DNA of 8,831 nt from an uncultured Lachnospiraceae bacterium (GTDB lineage: Bacteria > Bacillota > Clostridia > Lachnospirales > Lachnospiraceae). Under the pieces are notes generated by a model. The model ran no database searches, was not told the origin of the DNA, and saw only the letters and a program-made list of their open reading frames with translations. Location: NCBI GenBank assembly GCA_900555195.1, contig USKC01000114.1, forward strand, positions 1-8,831, given 5' to 3'. Position numbers and translations under genes: made by a program. Position 1 is the first letter of the stretch. The number at the start of each line of letters is the position of its first letter. This document shows, piece by piece, positions 1 to 7,899 of this stretch.

Positions 1-1
1 C

Positions 2-397
2 GATCCGGCTCTGGCGGAAGATCTGGTTCAGGAGGCATTCCTGAGAGGGCTTCTCAATTCCGCCCTTCTCCAGACATTCCCGGAGCGCCAGCTTCGGGCC
101 TGGTTCTATCGCACGATCAGGAACCTGTACCTGGATTGGCTCCGCCATGCCCGCTTTGAAACGCTTCCGGATACGGTTCCGGAAACCGGGCATCTTTCGG
201 AAGAGTATGCAAGGATTGACTGGCAGCAGCTTCTGGACAGCCTTCCCGGGGAAGAAGGGATGCTGTTTGGCCTGCGCTATCTCTCCGGCTACACTTCCCG
301 TGAGATCGGCGATTTTCTCAGCATCCCGCCAGGTACCGTCCGCGCCAGGCTTTCCCTGGCCAAAAAGCACTTGCAGGCTGCCCTGAAGGATGGCTGA
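2..397 (+). CDS. RNA polymerase sigma factor, ECF / sigma-70 family (5' end missing)
   Basis: The last 131 codons of a sigma factor are present; the start lies left of the window. Such proteins bind core RNA polymerase in the cytoplasm and direct it to a small set of promoters. Seen: a region-2 segment with DLVQEAFLRG (about residues 7-16 of the visible part) and the aromatic-rich stretch RAWFYRTIRNLYLDWLRHA, typical of sigma 2.3/2.4, which melts the -10 element. After a short linker comes region 4, a helix-turn-helix with LLDSLPGEEGMLF, then SGYTSREIGDFL and PPGTVRARLSLAKKHL, which reads the -35 element. There is no long insertion between regions 2 and 4, so it is ECF-sized rather than a housekeeping sigma. 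It stops at TGA 395-397. The next large gene is 152 bp downstream on the same strand, and no recognisable zinc-finger anti-sigma gene follows. Family assignment is firm; the regulon and subgroup are unknown. Confidence 0.9.
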   Translation, partial: DPALAEDLVQEAFLRGLLNSALLQTFPERQLRAWFYRTIRNLYLDWLRHARFETLPDTVPETGHLSEEYARIDWQQLLDSLPGEEGMLFGLRYLSGYTSREIGDFLSIPPGTVRARLSLAKKHLQAALKDG

Positions 398-557
398 ACG
401 CTTATTTCTCCGGGTATGTCCTCTCCCAGGGAAAAGCCAAAACAGAGAAACCAAACATACATCCGGGATCTTCTCCGGAACCGGAGTCGGCGCCGCGCGG
501 TCCCGCCAGCTCCTTTTCTTCTCAGGGCCGCGCAGGAAAGGGGAAACCTATGTTTGA
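390..557 (+). CDS. Possible 55-codon ORF bridging the sigma factor and the next gene (doubtful)
   Basis: An ATG at 390 overlaps the sigma-factor stop (ATGGCTGA), and the frame closes at 555-557, just inside the start of the next gene (TATGTTTGA). Overlapping junctions at both ends are what a translationally coupled small gene would show, and this is the position where an anti-sigma factor often lies. Against it: the peptide (MAERLFLRVCPLPG, then a basic, Ser/Gly-rich stretch) matches no family I recognise, has no membrane segment or Cys/His zinc motif, and its ribosome binding site is weak (GAAGG directly before the ATG). The other two frames are also open over much of this GC-rich stretch; one (416-571) contains EKPKQRNQTYIRDLLRNR. 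The stretch may simply be non-coding spacer. Confidence 0.15.
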   Translation: MAERLFLRVCPLPGKSQNRETKHTSGIFSGTGVGAARSRQLLFFSGPRRKGETYV

Positions 558-1761
558 AAAGAAAAATCTGATCATTAACTGCGATGTCTGTGATGCAAGA
601 AAAGTAAAGGAAGAGACGCTGTCCGGCTATGAGCACATCATCATTAACACAGATCTTCTTCTGGTAAACGAACGCAGCAAAGAGGCCTTCGCAAAGTTTC
701 CAATCATATGCAACATGACCAGTTCCTTAGAGCTGGACGAGGAAGTCAACTGTATCTCCGAAAACGGCCATTATGAAATCGCTGCGTCCACCGCTGTTGC
801 ATCCAATACTGTGCTGGCCGTCAACGGAGATCTCGTCATCCACCCGGGCACGCAGGAAGTGCTTCAGTCCTTCCTGGCGATTTCTGTGAATGGTTCCGTC
901 CGCTGTCCTGCCTCCCTGTCGCCATATCTGAAAAATCTATCTGTCAATGGGAGCACGGACTATTATCCGGACGACTGTATCGTGCTGGATTCAGACTTCA
1001 CCCCGGATGCCTATTTTCCCCTCCGCGTCAAGGAAGGGGGACGTTATTATGTGAAGAACAGGGTCTGCCTGACCGATCAGAAGCTGGACATTCCCTCCCT
1101 CGCGGCAAAAGGGATCCAGTTTGTCACGCCTTCCGTCCTGGTTGGGGAAGCCTCTGTTCCGGATGCGCTTTCGCTCTTTGATGAAACCGTAAAGCTCCAG
1201 ATCATCCCTGCCGGATATGCTTACGCGGGCCGGGATGTCCGTCTGGATCAGGCGCTGCTTGCCAAGCACGGCTCCCGTCTGTATGTGGAAGGTTCCCTGA
1301 CGCTCGATCAAAGCAGCGCTCCCCTTCTTTCCCGCATCGAAGGACTGAAGGTGAATGGAACCGTCTGCCTGCCCGCAAGCCTTTTGGATGCCTTCCAAGG
1401 GTTGGGGGCGGAATACGAAAATCTGACCCTGCTCAAAGGAAAAATTCTGCAGTCAAAGCCCATGGCCACGATCAACGCTTCCCTCCTGAATGCCTGCCCG
1501 GACGGCCTTTCTGTCCGCAGCTGTGCCCTTGTCCGTATTGCCAAAGACGTCTCTCCCGAACAGATTTTAGAGAAGACGCAGTTTGAAAGCTGCGCATCCA
1601 TATTCTGTTCCGAAGAGCAGAAAAGCGCGGTGGAACTCGTATCGAACAGCGTAGCCTTCATCGGCGCCCAGGAAGAGAAGGAAGCTGGAGGAGGAATCGG
1701 GGATATGCTGGGGAACCTTCTTAGCTCCAGGGTCGTGAATGCGGATCTGCATGTCCTGTAG
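550..1761 (+). CDS. Hypothetical protein with repeated VNG beta-turn motifs, downstream of an ECF sigma gene
   Basis: A 403-residue protein that I do not recognise. It has no signal peptide and no clear membrane helix, so it is probably cytoplasmic. Near the N-terminus is IINCDVCDARK with two close cysteines. The body carries repeats of a short pattern: hydrophobic strand, V-N-G or V-E-G turn, hydrophobic strand. Examples are LAVNGDLVIHPG, ISVNGSVRCPASL, LSVNGSTDYYP, LYVEGSLTLD and LKVNGTVCLPASL; two of these share the ending CPASL/LPASL. Regular strand-turn repeats suggest a beta-solenoid or related stacked fold, perhaps a scaffold; that is inference. The C-terminus has a glycine-rich link (EAGGGIGDMLGNLLSS) before a final strand. 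ATG 550 is preceded by AGGAAAGGGG. The frame stays open upstream to the sigma gene but has no ATG there. Placement suggests co-transcription with the sigma factor. Confidence 0.7.
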   Translation: MFEKKNLIINCDVCDARKVKEETLSGYEHIIINTDLLLVNERSKEAFAKFPIICNMTSSLELDEEVNCISENGHYEIAASTAVASNTVLAVNGDLVIHPGTQEVLQSFLAISVNGSVRCPASLSPYLKNLSVNGSTDYYPDDCIVLDSDFTPDAYFPLRVKEGGRYYVKNRVCLTDQKLDIPSLAAKGIQFVTPSVLVGEASVPDALSLFDETVKLQIIPAGYAYAGRDVRLDQALLAKHGSRLYVEGSLTLDQSSAPLLSRIEGLKVNGTVCLPASLLDAFQGLGAEYENLTLLKGKILQSKPMATINASLLNACPDGLSVRSCALVRIAKDVSPEQILEKTQFESCASIFCSEEQKSAVELVSNSVAFIGAQEEKEAGGGIGDMLGNLLSSRVVNADLHVL

Positions 1762-1784
1762 CCTTCCGCCAAGGCCGTTGCCGC

Positions 1785-1813
1785 TTGACCGATTCCGCAG
1801 CCGGTGCTAAGAT
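1785..1813 (+). promoter_or_regulatory. Sigma-A promoter upstream of leader peptide and yitT
   Basis: TTGACC (1785-1790), a 17-bp spacer, and TAAGAT (1808-1813) preceded by TGC, an extended -10 element. Transcription would start near 1820. It lies 24 bp after the stop of the 403-residue gene and points to the leader ORF, terminator and yitT. It is the only convincing promoter seen between the two genes. Confidence 0.6.
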
Positions 1814-1857
1814 AGGGACAGAGATTTAAGAACCATATATGAAGGACAGGAAAGATC

Positions 1858-1923
1858 ATGCGAAACAGGGGAGAACGGCCACAGTGTCACTCTTTCATCA
1901 TGCATATGAAAACGGCAGCTTAG
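1858..1923 (+). CDS. Candidate 21-residue leader peptide ending inside a terminator hairpin
   Basis: ATG 1858 follows a good ribosome binding site (AAGGACAGGAAAG). The peptide begins MRNRGERPQ and ends MHMKTAA. Its codons for Lys-Thr-Ala-Ala form the 5' arm of the terminator at 1909-1936, and the TAG stop (1921-1923) falls at the loop. A ribosome on this frame would cover the 5' arm, so translation or stalling could change termination and thus expression of yitT. This geometry is typical of ribosome-mediated attenuators in Firmicutes. A longer overlapping frame (ATG 1839, stop 1956-1958, 39 codons) runs through the hairpin but lacks a ribosome binding site. I see no obvious antiterminator or run of one regulatory amino acid, so any inducer is unknown. 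Confidence 0.4.
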   Translation: MRNRGERPQCHSFIMHMKTAA

Positions 1924-1936
1924 CTGCCGTTTTTTA
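1909..1936 (+). terminator. Strong intrinsic terminator between the 403-residue gene and yitT
   Basis: A perfect 11-bp stem, AAAACGGCAGC (1909-1919) with GCTGCCGTTTT (1923-1933), has loop TTA and a T-run continuing to 1935. It would end transcripts from the sigma-factor operon and from the promoter at 1785, giving a short RNA of about 115 nt unless read through. It lies 76 bp before yitT. Confidence 0.9.
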
Positions 1937-2011
1937 TTGTCTTGATTTCGTGCGGTAGAGCAAAAAAGACCGCCCTCTCCTGTCTGCATACGCAAAAGAA
2001 GGAGGCAACGA

Positions 2012-2899
2012 ATGAAAAAGAAATGGATTCCTATTCTGCTTAAGCTCGGAATGATCGTCTTAGGCAATCTTCTTTACGCGCTGGCGGTGACGGTATTCAT
2101 CGTCCCCAACCAGCTGCTGACCGGAGGAACGACCGGACTGGCACTGTTTTTTTACCATACCTTACATATCCCGGTCAGCGCGTTTGTATCGGTATTCAAT
2201 CTATCCATGTTCCTGCTTGGCGCATGGATTCTGGGCAGACAGTTCGCCGCCACAACTGTGCTCAGCACCATCCTGTATCCCCTGCTGCTGCGCCTCACGG
2301 AACTCTCCGGCATTCCCGGACTTATCATGGAAGAGCGGATCGTCGCCGTCCTGTATGCCGGCCTTCTGATCGGAGCGGGCATCGGCATTGTTATGCGCGC
2401 CGGGGCATCCACAGGCGGAATGGATATTCCCGCCCTGATCCTGAATAAGAAAAAGCATTTGAATGTATCCGCCGTCATCTATCTGTGCGACTGTCTGATT
2501 CTCGCGCTTCAAGCAACGGAAACCGGCCTTTCCAATATTCTCTACGGAATCCTGCTGATCGCAGTCTACACTTTGACACTGGACAAGGTACTCCTGTTGG
2601 GAGGGGCGAAAGTACAGCTGAAGATCATCAGCAGACGTCACGAAGAGATCAATCGGCTACTGGCTGATAAAATCGACTGCGGCACCTCACTCCTTCATAT
2701 GGAAACCGGTTATCTACACAAAGAGGAAAACATGGTGCTGGCCGTTCTCTCCAACCGTGACCTGGCTAAGGCCAATCAGCTGATCCTGGATATCGATCCG
2801 GAAGCCTTTCTCATCATCAGCCGGATCAATGAAGTCCGTGGCCGGGGATTCACGCTGAATAAACTGTATCGGACAGATGATGGAGCGGCCTTCCGCTGA
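2012..2899 (+). CDS. YitT family membrane protein with C-terminal DUF2179 domain
   Basis: A 295-residue integral membrane protein. Residues about 8-195 form five or six hydrophobic segments, including LGMIVLGNLLYALAVTVFIV with PNQLLTGGTTGLAL, the glycine-rich IGAGIGIVMRAGASTGGMDI, and ILYGILLIAVYTLTLDKVLL, the conserved pattern of the YitT membrane domain. Residues about 200-290 form a soluble domain (KVQLKIISRRHEEINRLL, then HKEENMVLAVLSNRDL and FLIISRINEVRGRGFT), matching DUF2179. The two-domain length is normal for the family. The role is unsettled; members are proposed transporters, and the soluble domain may sense a ligand. ATG 2012 has an ideal ribosome binding site (GAAGGAGG, 6 bases upstream). 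No promoter is clear in the 75 bp after the terminator, so expression may depend on read-through. It is convergent with the nitroreductase gene 50 bp away. Confidence 0.92.
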   Translation: MKKKWIPILLKLGMIVLGNLLYALAVTVFIVPNQLLTGGTTGLALFFYHTLHIPVSAFVSVFNLSMFLLGAWILGRQFAATTVLSTILYPLLLRLTELSGIPGLIMEERIVAVLYAGLLIGAGIGIVMRAGASTGGMDIPALILNKKKHLNVSAVIYLCDCLILALQATETGLSNILYGILLIAVYTLTLDKVLLLGGAKVQLKIISRRHEEINRLLADKIDCGTSLLHMETGYLHKEENMVLAVLSNRDLAKANQLILDIDPEAFLIISRINEVRGRGFTLNKLYRTDDGAAFR

Positions 2900-2913
2900 A
2901 CCGCTTCGTCATC
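2876..2913 (+). terminator. Terminator-like hairpin over the 3' end of yitT
   Basis: GATGATGGAGCGG (2876-2888) can pair with CCGCTTCGTCATC (2901-2913) as a 13-bp stem with two G-U pairs in the + strand RNA; the yitT stop codon lies in the 12-nt loop. There is no T-run after the stem, so it may be a weak terminator or a 3'-end stabiliser. The - strand RNA would have C-A mismatches instead, so the structure serves yitT rather than the convergent gene. Confidence 0.4.
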
Positions 2914-2949
2914 AAGCACTGCCCCATTCAAAACAGAACCCACATACAG

Positions 2950-3540
2950 CTATATCCATGTAACTGGATTTCCTGTGCGTTCCAAGGGTATCCTTATGGG
3001 GTTCCCATCCTTGGTATCTGCATAGCCGACCGACACAGCGCCATATACCCGTTCGTTTTCCTCCAGGCCAAGTTCCCGCAGATATTTCAGGATCGTTTGG
3101 TTCTCATTAAGCCATTTCAGCTGGTTGATCCAACAGCTCCCCAGGTCCAGTTCATTTGCCATCAGCATCATATTCTCCAATGCGCAGGCGCAGTCAGCGA
3201 TCTGATTCCCATAATCCTTTTGATTCGCTGTCAAAATCAGAACGGGAGCATTATAGTGAAACACATAGTTTCCCTCTTTTGAAGCCCGTATCGAATGTGC
3301 CATGGATTTGTACATGCCCGGCGTTATTTCCATCTGAGCAAACTCCTGTCTCACCAGCAAGGCCAATTCCTCCAGCACTTCCTTTTTCTGAATCACCAGG
3401 AAATGTGTGGTCTGATTATTCCCTCCGCTCGGCGCATATCTCCCTGCGTCAAGGATACATGAAAGCTTTTCTCTTTCCACCGGTCGAGCCTGATATTTTC
3501 TCGTGCTCCTGCGGCTCTTTATCACTTCTGCCGTTTCCAT
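2950..3540 (-). CDS. Nitroreductase family protein (FMN-dependent oxidoreductase)
   Basis: A 196-residue protein of the nitroreductase superfamily: homodimeric cytoplasmic flavoproteins that pass electrons from NAD(P)H through FMN to nitroaromatics, quinones or other acceptors. Seen: the N-terminal FMN-phosphate motif SRRSTRKY (about residues 9-16), then RYAPSGGNNQTTHFLVI (about 34-50), which lines the flavin site; DCACALENMMLMANELDLGSCWI (about 116-138), the usual central helix; and VYGAVSVGYADTKDG followed by a basic-Pro tail near the C-terminus. Length is typical for the short single-domain members. ATG 3540 is preceded by GGGAGGT at good spacing. The gene stands alone downstream of the pckA terminator. 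No strong promoter is seen; TTGAAA near 3605-3610 has no good -10 partner. The substrate cannot be told from sequence. Confidence 0.88.
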   Translation of the reverse strand: METAEVIKSRRSTRKYQARPVEREKLSCILDAGRYAPSGGNNQTTHFLVIQKKEVLEELALLVRQEFAQMEITPGMYKSMAHSIRASKEGNYVFHYNAPVLILTANQKDYGNQIADCACALENMMLMANELDLGSCWINQLKWLNENQTILKYLRELGLEENERVYGAVSVGYADTKDGNPIRIPLERTGNPVTWI

Positions 3541-3556
3541 TTTACCTCCCTACCGA

Positions 3557-3569
3557 AGCGTTTTACGCT
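3557..3569 (-). promoter_or_regulatory. Small inverted repeat upstream of the nitroreductase gene
   Basis: AGCGT-TTT-ACGCT is a perfect 5-bp inverted repeat lying 17-29 bp before the start codon, just upstream of the ribosome binding site. It could be a repressor site or a small 5'-UTR hairpin, but at this length it could also be chance. Confidence 0.2.
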
Positions 3570-3647
3570 AAAGCGCGTGTACCGAACGTTACCTTGCGTA
3601 TTTTTCAATTCCTCTCCCCTTCTTCCATTTCTTTAAAAGCAGAAACA

Positions 3648-3680
3648 CCGCAAAACCATCGGTATCTGATGATTTTGCGG
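3648..3680 (-). terminator. pckA terminator
   Basis: On the - strand a 13-base arm, CCGCAAAATCATC, pairs with GATGGTTTTGCGG (one G-U pair) around a 7-nt loop and is followed by a T-rich tail (TGTTTCTGCTTTT). It lies 59 bp after the pckA stop. Two smaller hairpins sit between: CCGGC/GCCGG at 3714-3729 and a GGGG/CCCC stem at about 3692-3705. It separates pckA from the nitroreductase gene. Confidence 0.75.
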
Positions 3681-3738
3681 CATTTCCTATTGGGGGTTCA
3701 CCCCTCTATCCAACCGGCTTGATTGCCGGGGAAGCTCA

Positions 3739-5343
3739 TTATGCCTGAGGGCCGGCAGCAACCAGTTCCTTGCCGATCTCATTTCCTTCATATTTCTTGA
3801 AGTTCTTCACGAAACGGCTTGCCAGATCTTTTGCCTTCTCTTCCCATTCGGAAGCATTCGCATAAGTATCGCGAGGATCCAGAATCGCAGGATCTACGCC
3901 AGGCAGTTCTGTAGGAACTTCAAAGTTGAAGTAAGGAATCTTCTTGGTGGGTGCGTTCAAGATGGAGCCATCCAGAATCGCATCGATGATTCCACGGGTG
4001 TCACGGATGGAAATACGCTTTCCGGTTCCGTTCCAGCCGGTGTTAACCAGATAAGCCTTCGCTCCGCTCTCCTTCATTCTCTTCACCAGTTCTTCCGCAT
4101 ACTTAGTCGGATGCAGCTCCAGGAAAGCCTGTCCGAAGCAAGCGGAGAAGGTAGGAGTGGGCTCGGTGATTCCGCGCTCTGTTCCAGCCAGCTTTGCAGT
4201 GAAGCCAGACAGGAAATAGTACTCAGTCTGCTCAGGAGTCAGGATGGATACAGGAGGAAGTACGCCGAATGCATCAGCGGACAGGAAGATCACGTTCTTC
4301 GCTGCCGGAGCTGCGGAAACAGGACGTACAATCTTTTCGATATGGTCGATCGGGTAAGATACACGGGTATTCTCCGTAACGCTCTTGTCCGTGAAATCGA
4401 TCTTGCCGTCTGCATCTACCGTAACGTTCTCCAGAAGGGCGTTGCGCTTAATTGCATTGTAGATATCAGGCTCAGAATCCTTATCCAGGTCGATTACCTT
4501 CGCATAGCAGCCGCCTTCAAAGTTGAACACGCCGTTGTCATCCCAGCCGTGCTCATCGTCACCGATCAGCAGTCTCTTAGGATCCGTGGAAAGAGTGGTC
4601 TTACCAGTTCCGGAAAGCCCAAAGAAGATCGCGGTGTTCTCGCCGTTCATATCTGTATTTGCGGAGCAGTGCATGGATGCAATGCCCTTCAAAGGCAGAT
4701 AGTAGTTCATCATGGAGAACATACCCTTCTTCATCTCACCGCCGTACCAGGTGTTGGCAATTACCTGCTCGCGGGTAGTGATGTTGAACATAACAGCCGT
4801 CTCAGATCTGAGGCCCAGTTCCTCGTAGTTCTCAACCTTCGCCTTGGAAGCGTTGTAAACAACGAAATCCGGCTTGAAGTCCTTCAGTTCCTCTTCTGTC
4901 GGACGGATGAACATGTTCTTAACGAAGTGAGCCTGCCAGGCTACTTCCATGATGAAACGGATAGCCATGCGGGTATCCTTATTCGCGCCGCAGAATGCAT
5001 CTACAACGAACAGTCTCTTATTGGAGAGCTCTTTCAGAGCCAGCTCCTTAACTGCCTTCCACGCTTCCTGGCTGGCAGGATGGTTGTCATTCTTATACTC
5101 GTCGGAAGTCCACCATACGGTATCCTTGGAGTTCTCATCCATTACGATATATTTATCTTTGGGGGAACGGCCCGTATAAATGCCGGTCATAACGTTAACC
5201 GCGCCGAGCTCGCTTTCCTGACCCTTCTCATACCCCTCCAGATTAGGATTCATCTCCTCTTCAAACAGGAGTTCATAAGAAGGATTGTAAACAATCTCTG
5301 TGGTTCCAGTAATTCCATACTGTTCCAAATTGATATTTGCCAT
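3739..5343 (-). CDS. pckA: Phosphoenolpyruvate carboxykinase (ATP)
   Basis: A 534-residue cytoplasmic enzyme that interconverts oxaloacetate plus ATP with phosphoenolpyruvate, CO2 and ADP. In gut anaerobes it often runs toward oxaloacetate, fixing CO2 and making ATP; elsewhere it serves gluconeogenesis. Seen: the substrate-binding arginine in [12 protein letters not shown] (R59); metal-site residues K205 in [10 protein letters not shown] and H225 in SMHCSAN; the P-loop GLSGTGKT (242-249); kinase-2 motif [11 protein letters not shown] with Asp262-263; [14 protein letters not shown]; and the adenine-site region [13 protein letters not shown]. Length and motifs match the ATP-type (bacterial) enzyme, not the GTP type. 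The start is the only one fitting the [12 protein letters not shown]-terminus; its ribosome binding site (AGAGAGGT) is about 10 nt upstream, a little far. A strong promoter lies about 80 bp upstream, so it is transcribed independently of guaB. Confidence 0.97.
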   Translation of the reverse strand: MANINLEQYGITGTTEIVYNPSYELLFEEEMNPNLEGYEKGQESELGAVNVMTGIYTGRSPKDKYIVMDENSKDTVWWTSDEYKNDNHPASQEAWKAVKELALKELSNKRLFVVDAFCGANKDTRMAIRFIMEVAWQAHFVKNMFIRPTEEELKDFKPDFVVYNASKAKVENYEELGLRSETAVMFNITTREQVIANTWYGGEMKKGMFSMMNYYLPLKGIASMHCSANTDMNGENTAIFFGLSGTGKTTLSTDPKRLLIGDDEHGWDDNGVFNFEGGCYAKVIDLDKDSEPDIYNAIKRNALLENVTVDADGKIDFTDKSVTENTRVSYPIDHIEKIVRPVSAAPAAKNVIFLSADAFGVLPPVSILTPEQTEYYFLSGFTAKLAGTERGITEPTPTFSACFGQAFLELHPTKYAEELVKRMKESGAKAYLVNTGWNGTGKRISIRDTRGIIDAILDGSILNAPTKKIPYFNFEVPTELPGVDPAILDPRDTYANASEWEEKAKDLASRFVKNFKKYEGNEIGKELVAAGPQA

Positions 5344-5421
5344 CTTACGCTCAACCTCTCTCTCTTTTTGTAATGTGCCGTCGTTTTATGGCGCCCATGC
5401 TACAGGCCCCAACACTTACCC

Positions 5422-5450
5422 ATTATACAAAAGAACTTTTGAAAAATCAA
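5422..5450 (-). promoter_or_regulatory. pckA promoter
   Basis: On the - strand: TTGATT (5450-5445), a 17-bp spacer and a perfect TATAAT (5427-5422). Transcription would start near 5415, giving a 5' UTR of about 70 nt. This is the best promoter in the window. Confidence 0.85.
5428..5441. promoter_or_regulatory. Palindrome inside the pckA promoter spacer
   Basis: CAAAAG-AA-CTTTTG is a perfect 6-bp inverted repeat filling most of the spacer between the -35 and -10 elements. A protein bound there would block RNA polymerase, so it is a candidate operator. The AT-rich composition makes chance possible, and it does not match the CcpA cre pattern. Confidence 0.3.
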
Positions 5451-5528
5451 TACAAAACTTCCCCTTCAGCGCCTGAAAATGCCGTTATTAAGGGACTTTT
5501 ATCAATTCCCGCAAGCAAAGCTTTCCTC

Positions 5529-5569
5529 ACAAGCGCCGGAGCATTTTTGTGGTATACTCCCGCGCTTGT
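5529..5569 (-). repeat. Stem-loop at the distal end of the guaB hairpin array
   Basis: ACAAGCGC (5529-5536) pairs with GCGCTTGT (5562-5569); after one C-C mismatch the stem continues with GGAG/CTCC, leaving a 15-nt loop. It abuts and overlaps the truncated fourth copy of the guaB tail (5568-5580). There is no T-run on either side, so it is probably a remodelled hairpin rather than an efficient terminator. The remaining bases from here to the pckA promoter (5451-5528) show nothing I can identify. Confidence 0.45.
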
Positions 5570-5580
5570 TGGGCGCTTCC
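5568..5580 (-). repeat. Truncated fourth copy of the guaB 3' end (EAPN only)
   Basis: On the - strand GGAAGCGCCCAAC is identical to the start of the diverged second copy (5691-5679), exactly 111 bp away. It encodes Glu-Ala-Pro-Asn in the second copy's codons, then the match breaks off. It marks one end of the tandem duplication. Confidence 0.6.
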
Positions 5581-5581
5581 T

Positions 5582-5638
5582 AAAGAGGCACCGGAAAAAT
5601 TTTAATTATCCTCTACACTATAATTCGGTGCCTCCAAA
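5582..5638 (-). repeat. Third copy of the guaB 3' end with its own stem-loop
   Basis: Encodes [10 protein letters not shown] plus TAA (peptide 5634-5605, stop 5604-5602) with the same codons as guaB itself. GAGGCACCG and CGGTGCCTC (5634-5626 and 5593-5585) form a 9-bp outer stem, and AATTAT/ATAATT an inner one, followed by TTT on the - strand. The + strand block 5568-5634 matches 5679-5745 at 65 of 67 bases. There is no start codon or ribosome binding site, so it is not a gene. Confidence 0.85.
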
Positions 5639-5692
5639 GGAAGCGCCAGATTACTTTTTAGTTATCCTCTACGCTATAGTTGGGCGCTTCCC
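5639..5692 (-). repeat. Second, synonymously diverged copy of the guaB 3' end with covarying stem
   Basis: Encodes the same [10 protein letters not shown] and TAA (peptide 5690-5661, stop 5660-5658) but with six third-position changes: Glu GAA, Ala GCG, Pro CCC, both Asn AAC, Ser AGC, against GAG, GCA, CCG, AAT, AGT in guaB. Its outer stem is GGAAGCGCC/GGCGCTTCC (5691-5683 with 5647-5639), so both arms differ from the neighbouring copies and still pair. The inner stem is kept by two G-U pairs. TTT follows on the - strand. No start codon is attached. Confidence 0.85.
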
Positions 5693-7197
<1,505 letters not shown>

Positions 7198-7209
7198 TCA
7201 CTGTGCTTC

Positions 7210-7234
7210 AACTGTCCGTACAACACGGACAATT
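7210..7234 (-). promoter_or_regulatory. Inverted repeat in the guaB upstream region
   Basis: AACTGTCCGT (7210-7219) and ACGGACAATT (7225-7234) flank a 5-base loop. In the - strand RNA all ten pairs form, with one U-G pair. It lies about 40 nt before the guaB start. It may be a 5'-UTR hairpin or a protein site with GTCCGT half-sites. It does not match the B. subtilis PurBox, and it is too small for a purine riboswitch. Confidence 0.45.
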
Positions 7235-7254
7235 CTTTAGAAAATTGTGAATAT

Positions 7255-7291
7255 AAAACTGCCAGTAGAAGTACTGACAGTTTTGTTTTTT
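7255..7291. terminator. Two-sided intrinsic terminator between the DUF6106-like gene and guaB
   Basis: AAAACTG-C-CAGTA (7255-7267), loop GAAG, TACTG-A-CAGTTTT (7272-7284): a 12-bp stem with one mismatch. On the + strand it is followed by G and six T; on the - strand by TTTTATATT. The - strand use ends the membrane-protein gene 29 bp after its stop. The better tail faces the + strand, where no sense gene precedes it, so it may also stop antisense transcription coming out of guaB. Confidence 0.8.
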
Positions 7292-7319
7292 AGAAGTGTA
7301 TCAAACCCGCCCGGAAATG

Positions 7320-7811
7320 TCAATCCGTAAAAACTTTTCTGGGGGCGATTGATTTGATGGCGGTTACCATCGCCTCATTGGGTTCAAAGATTACACGCTT
7401 CTCTCCATTATAAATTAAGCAGTATCGCCGATCCGGCTTTTCTTCCACTCCCGTGCTGTAATCCACGGTCTTCAGCTGCCGGTTCTTATAATCGTCCAGA
7501 TGCCAGGACTTGATCGGAGCCAAAATCTCCATCCGCTCCAGGTCCAGCGTATCCACTTTTTTCCTCTTGGTCTGCGCCATAATTTTGTCCACAGTCAGCT
7601 GCTTGTCCACATACAGATATTCATATTCAAGACTGCTGTTGAGACTCACAAAATAAGCCCCCACACCCGCTGCAATCGCCACAATCAGGAAAATGATGGA
7701 GCCCATTCCCAGCAGGAAGAACAATACCGTGAGCACGATCAGCAGAACCTTCAGCGCCACAAGCCCCCCATTCTTCTTCCTTTTTACCATGCATTCCACA
7801 TACGTTTCCAT
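7320..7811 (-). CDS. Small membrane protein with two helices and a cytoplasmic domain, resembling DUF6106
   Basis: A 163-residue protein of unknown function. The N-terminus METYVECMVKRKKNGG is followed by two hydrophobic segments (about residues 17-36 and 38-57) joined by GMGS, then a soluble domain of about 105 residues (SLEYEYLYVDKQLTVDKIMAQTKRKKVDTLDLERMEILAP...) ending at IAPRKVFTD. The alternation of strands with LTVDKI and RYCLIYNGEKRVIFEPN looks like a small PH-like or YdbT-like membrane-associated fold; that is inference. The resemblance to DUF6106 proteins of Lachnospiraceae is from memory and unverified. I chose ATG 7811 although the frame stays open to a TTG at 7928, because a promoter overlaps that upstream part; GGAAGGAG lies 14 nt before the ATG, rather far. 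It is divergent from the 8105 gene. Confidence 0.7.
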   Translation of the reverse strand: METYVECMVKRKKNGGLVALKVLLIVLTVLFFLLGMGSIIFLIVAIAAGVGAYFVSLNSSLEYEYLYVDKQLTVDKIMAQTKRKKVDTLDLERMEILAPIKSWHLDDYKNRQLKTVDYSTGVEEKPDRRYCLIYNGEKRVIFEPNEAMVTAIKSIAPRKVFTD

Positions 7812-7899
7812 AATTAAATACTTTACTCCTTCCAGTACTTCCGGCTGGCTGTATCTCTTCTTCCGAACTGCCTGCGCCGTTTCCTTCTTATTGGTATTT

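Noticed and set aside
1308..1859. Open frames antisense to the 403-residue gene
   Set aside because: No start signals or recognisable protein features; consistent with chance in moderately GC-rich coding DNA.
3156..3722. A 188-codon + strand frame over the nitroreductase gene
   Set aside because: It is antisense to a clear nitroreductase and crosses the pckA terminator; Pro/Ser-rich shadow with no ribosome binding site.
4111..5373. A 420-codon open frame on the + strand antisense to pckA
   Set aside because: It mirrors pckA's codon structure, has no ribosome binding site and no recognisable domain, while pckA on the other strand is intact with all its motifs.
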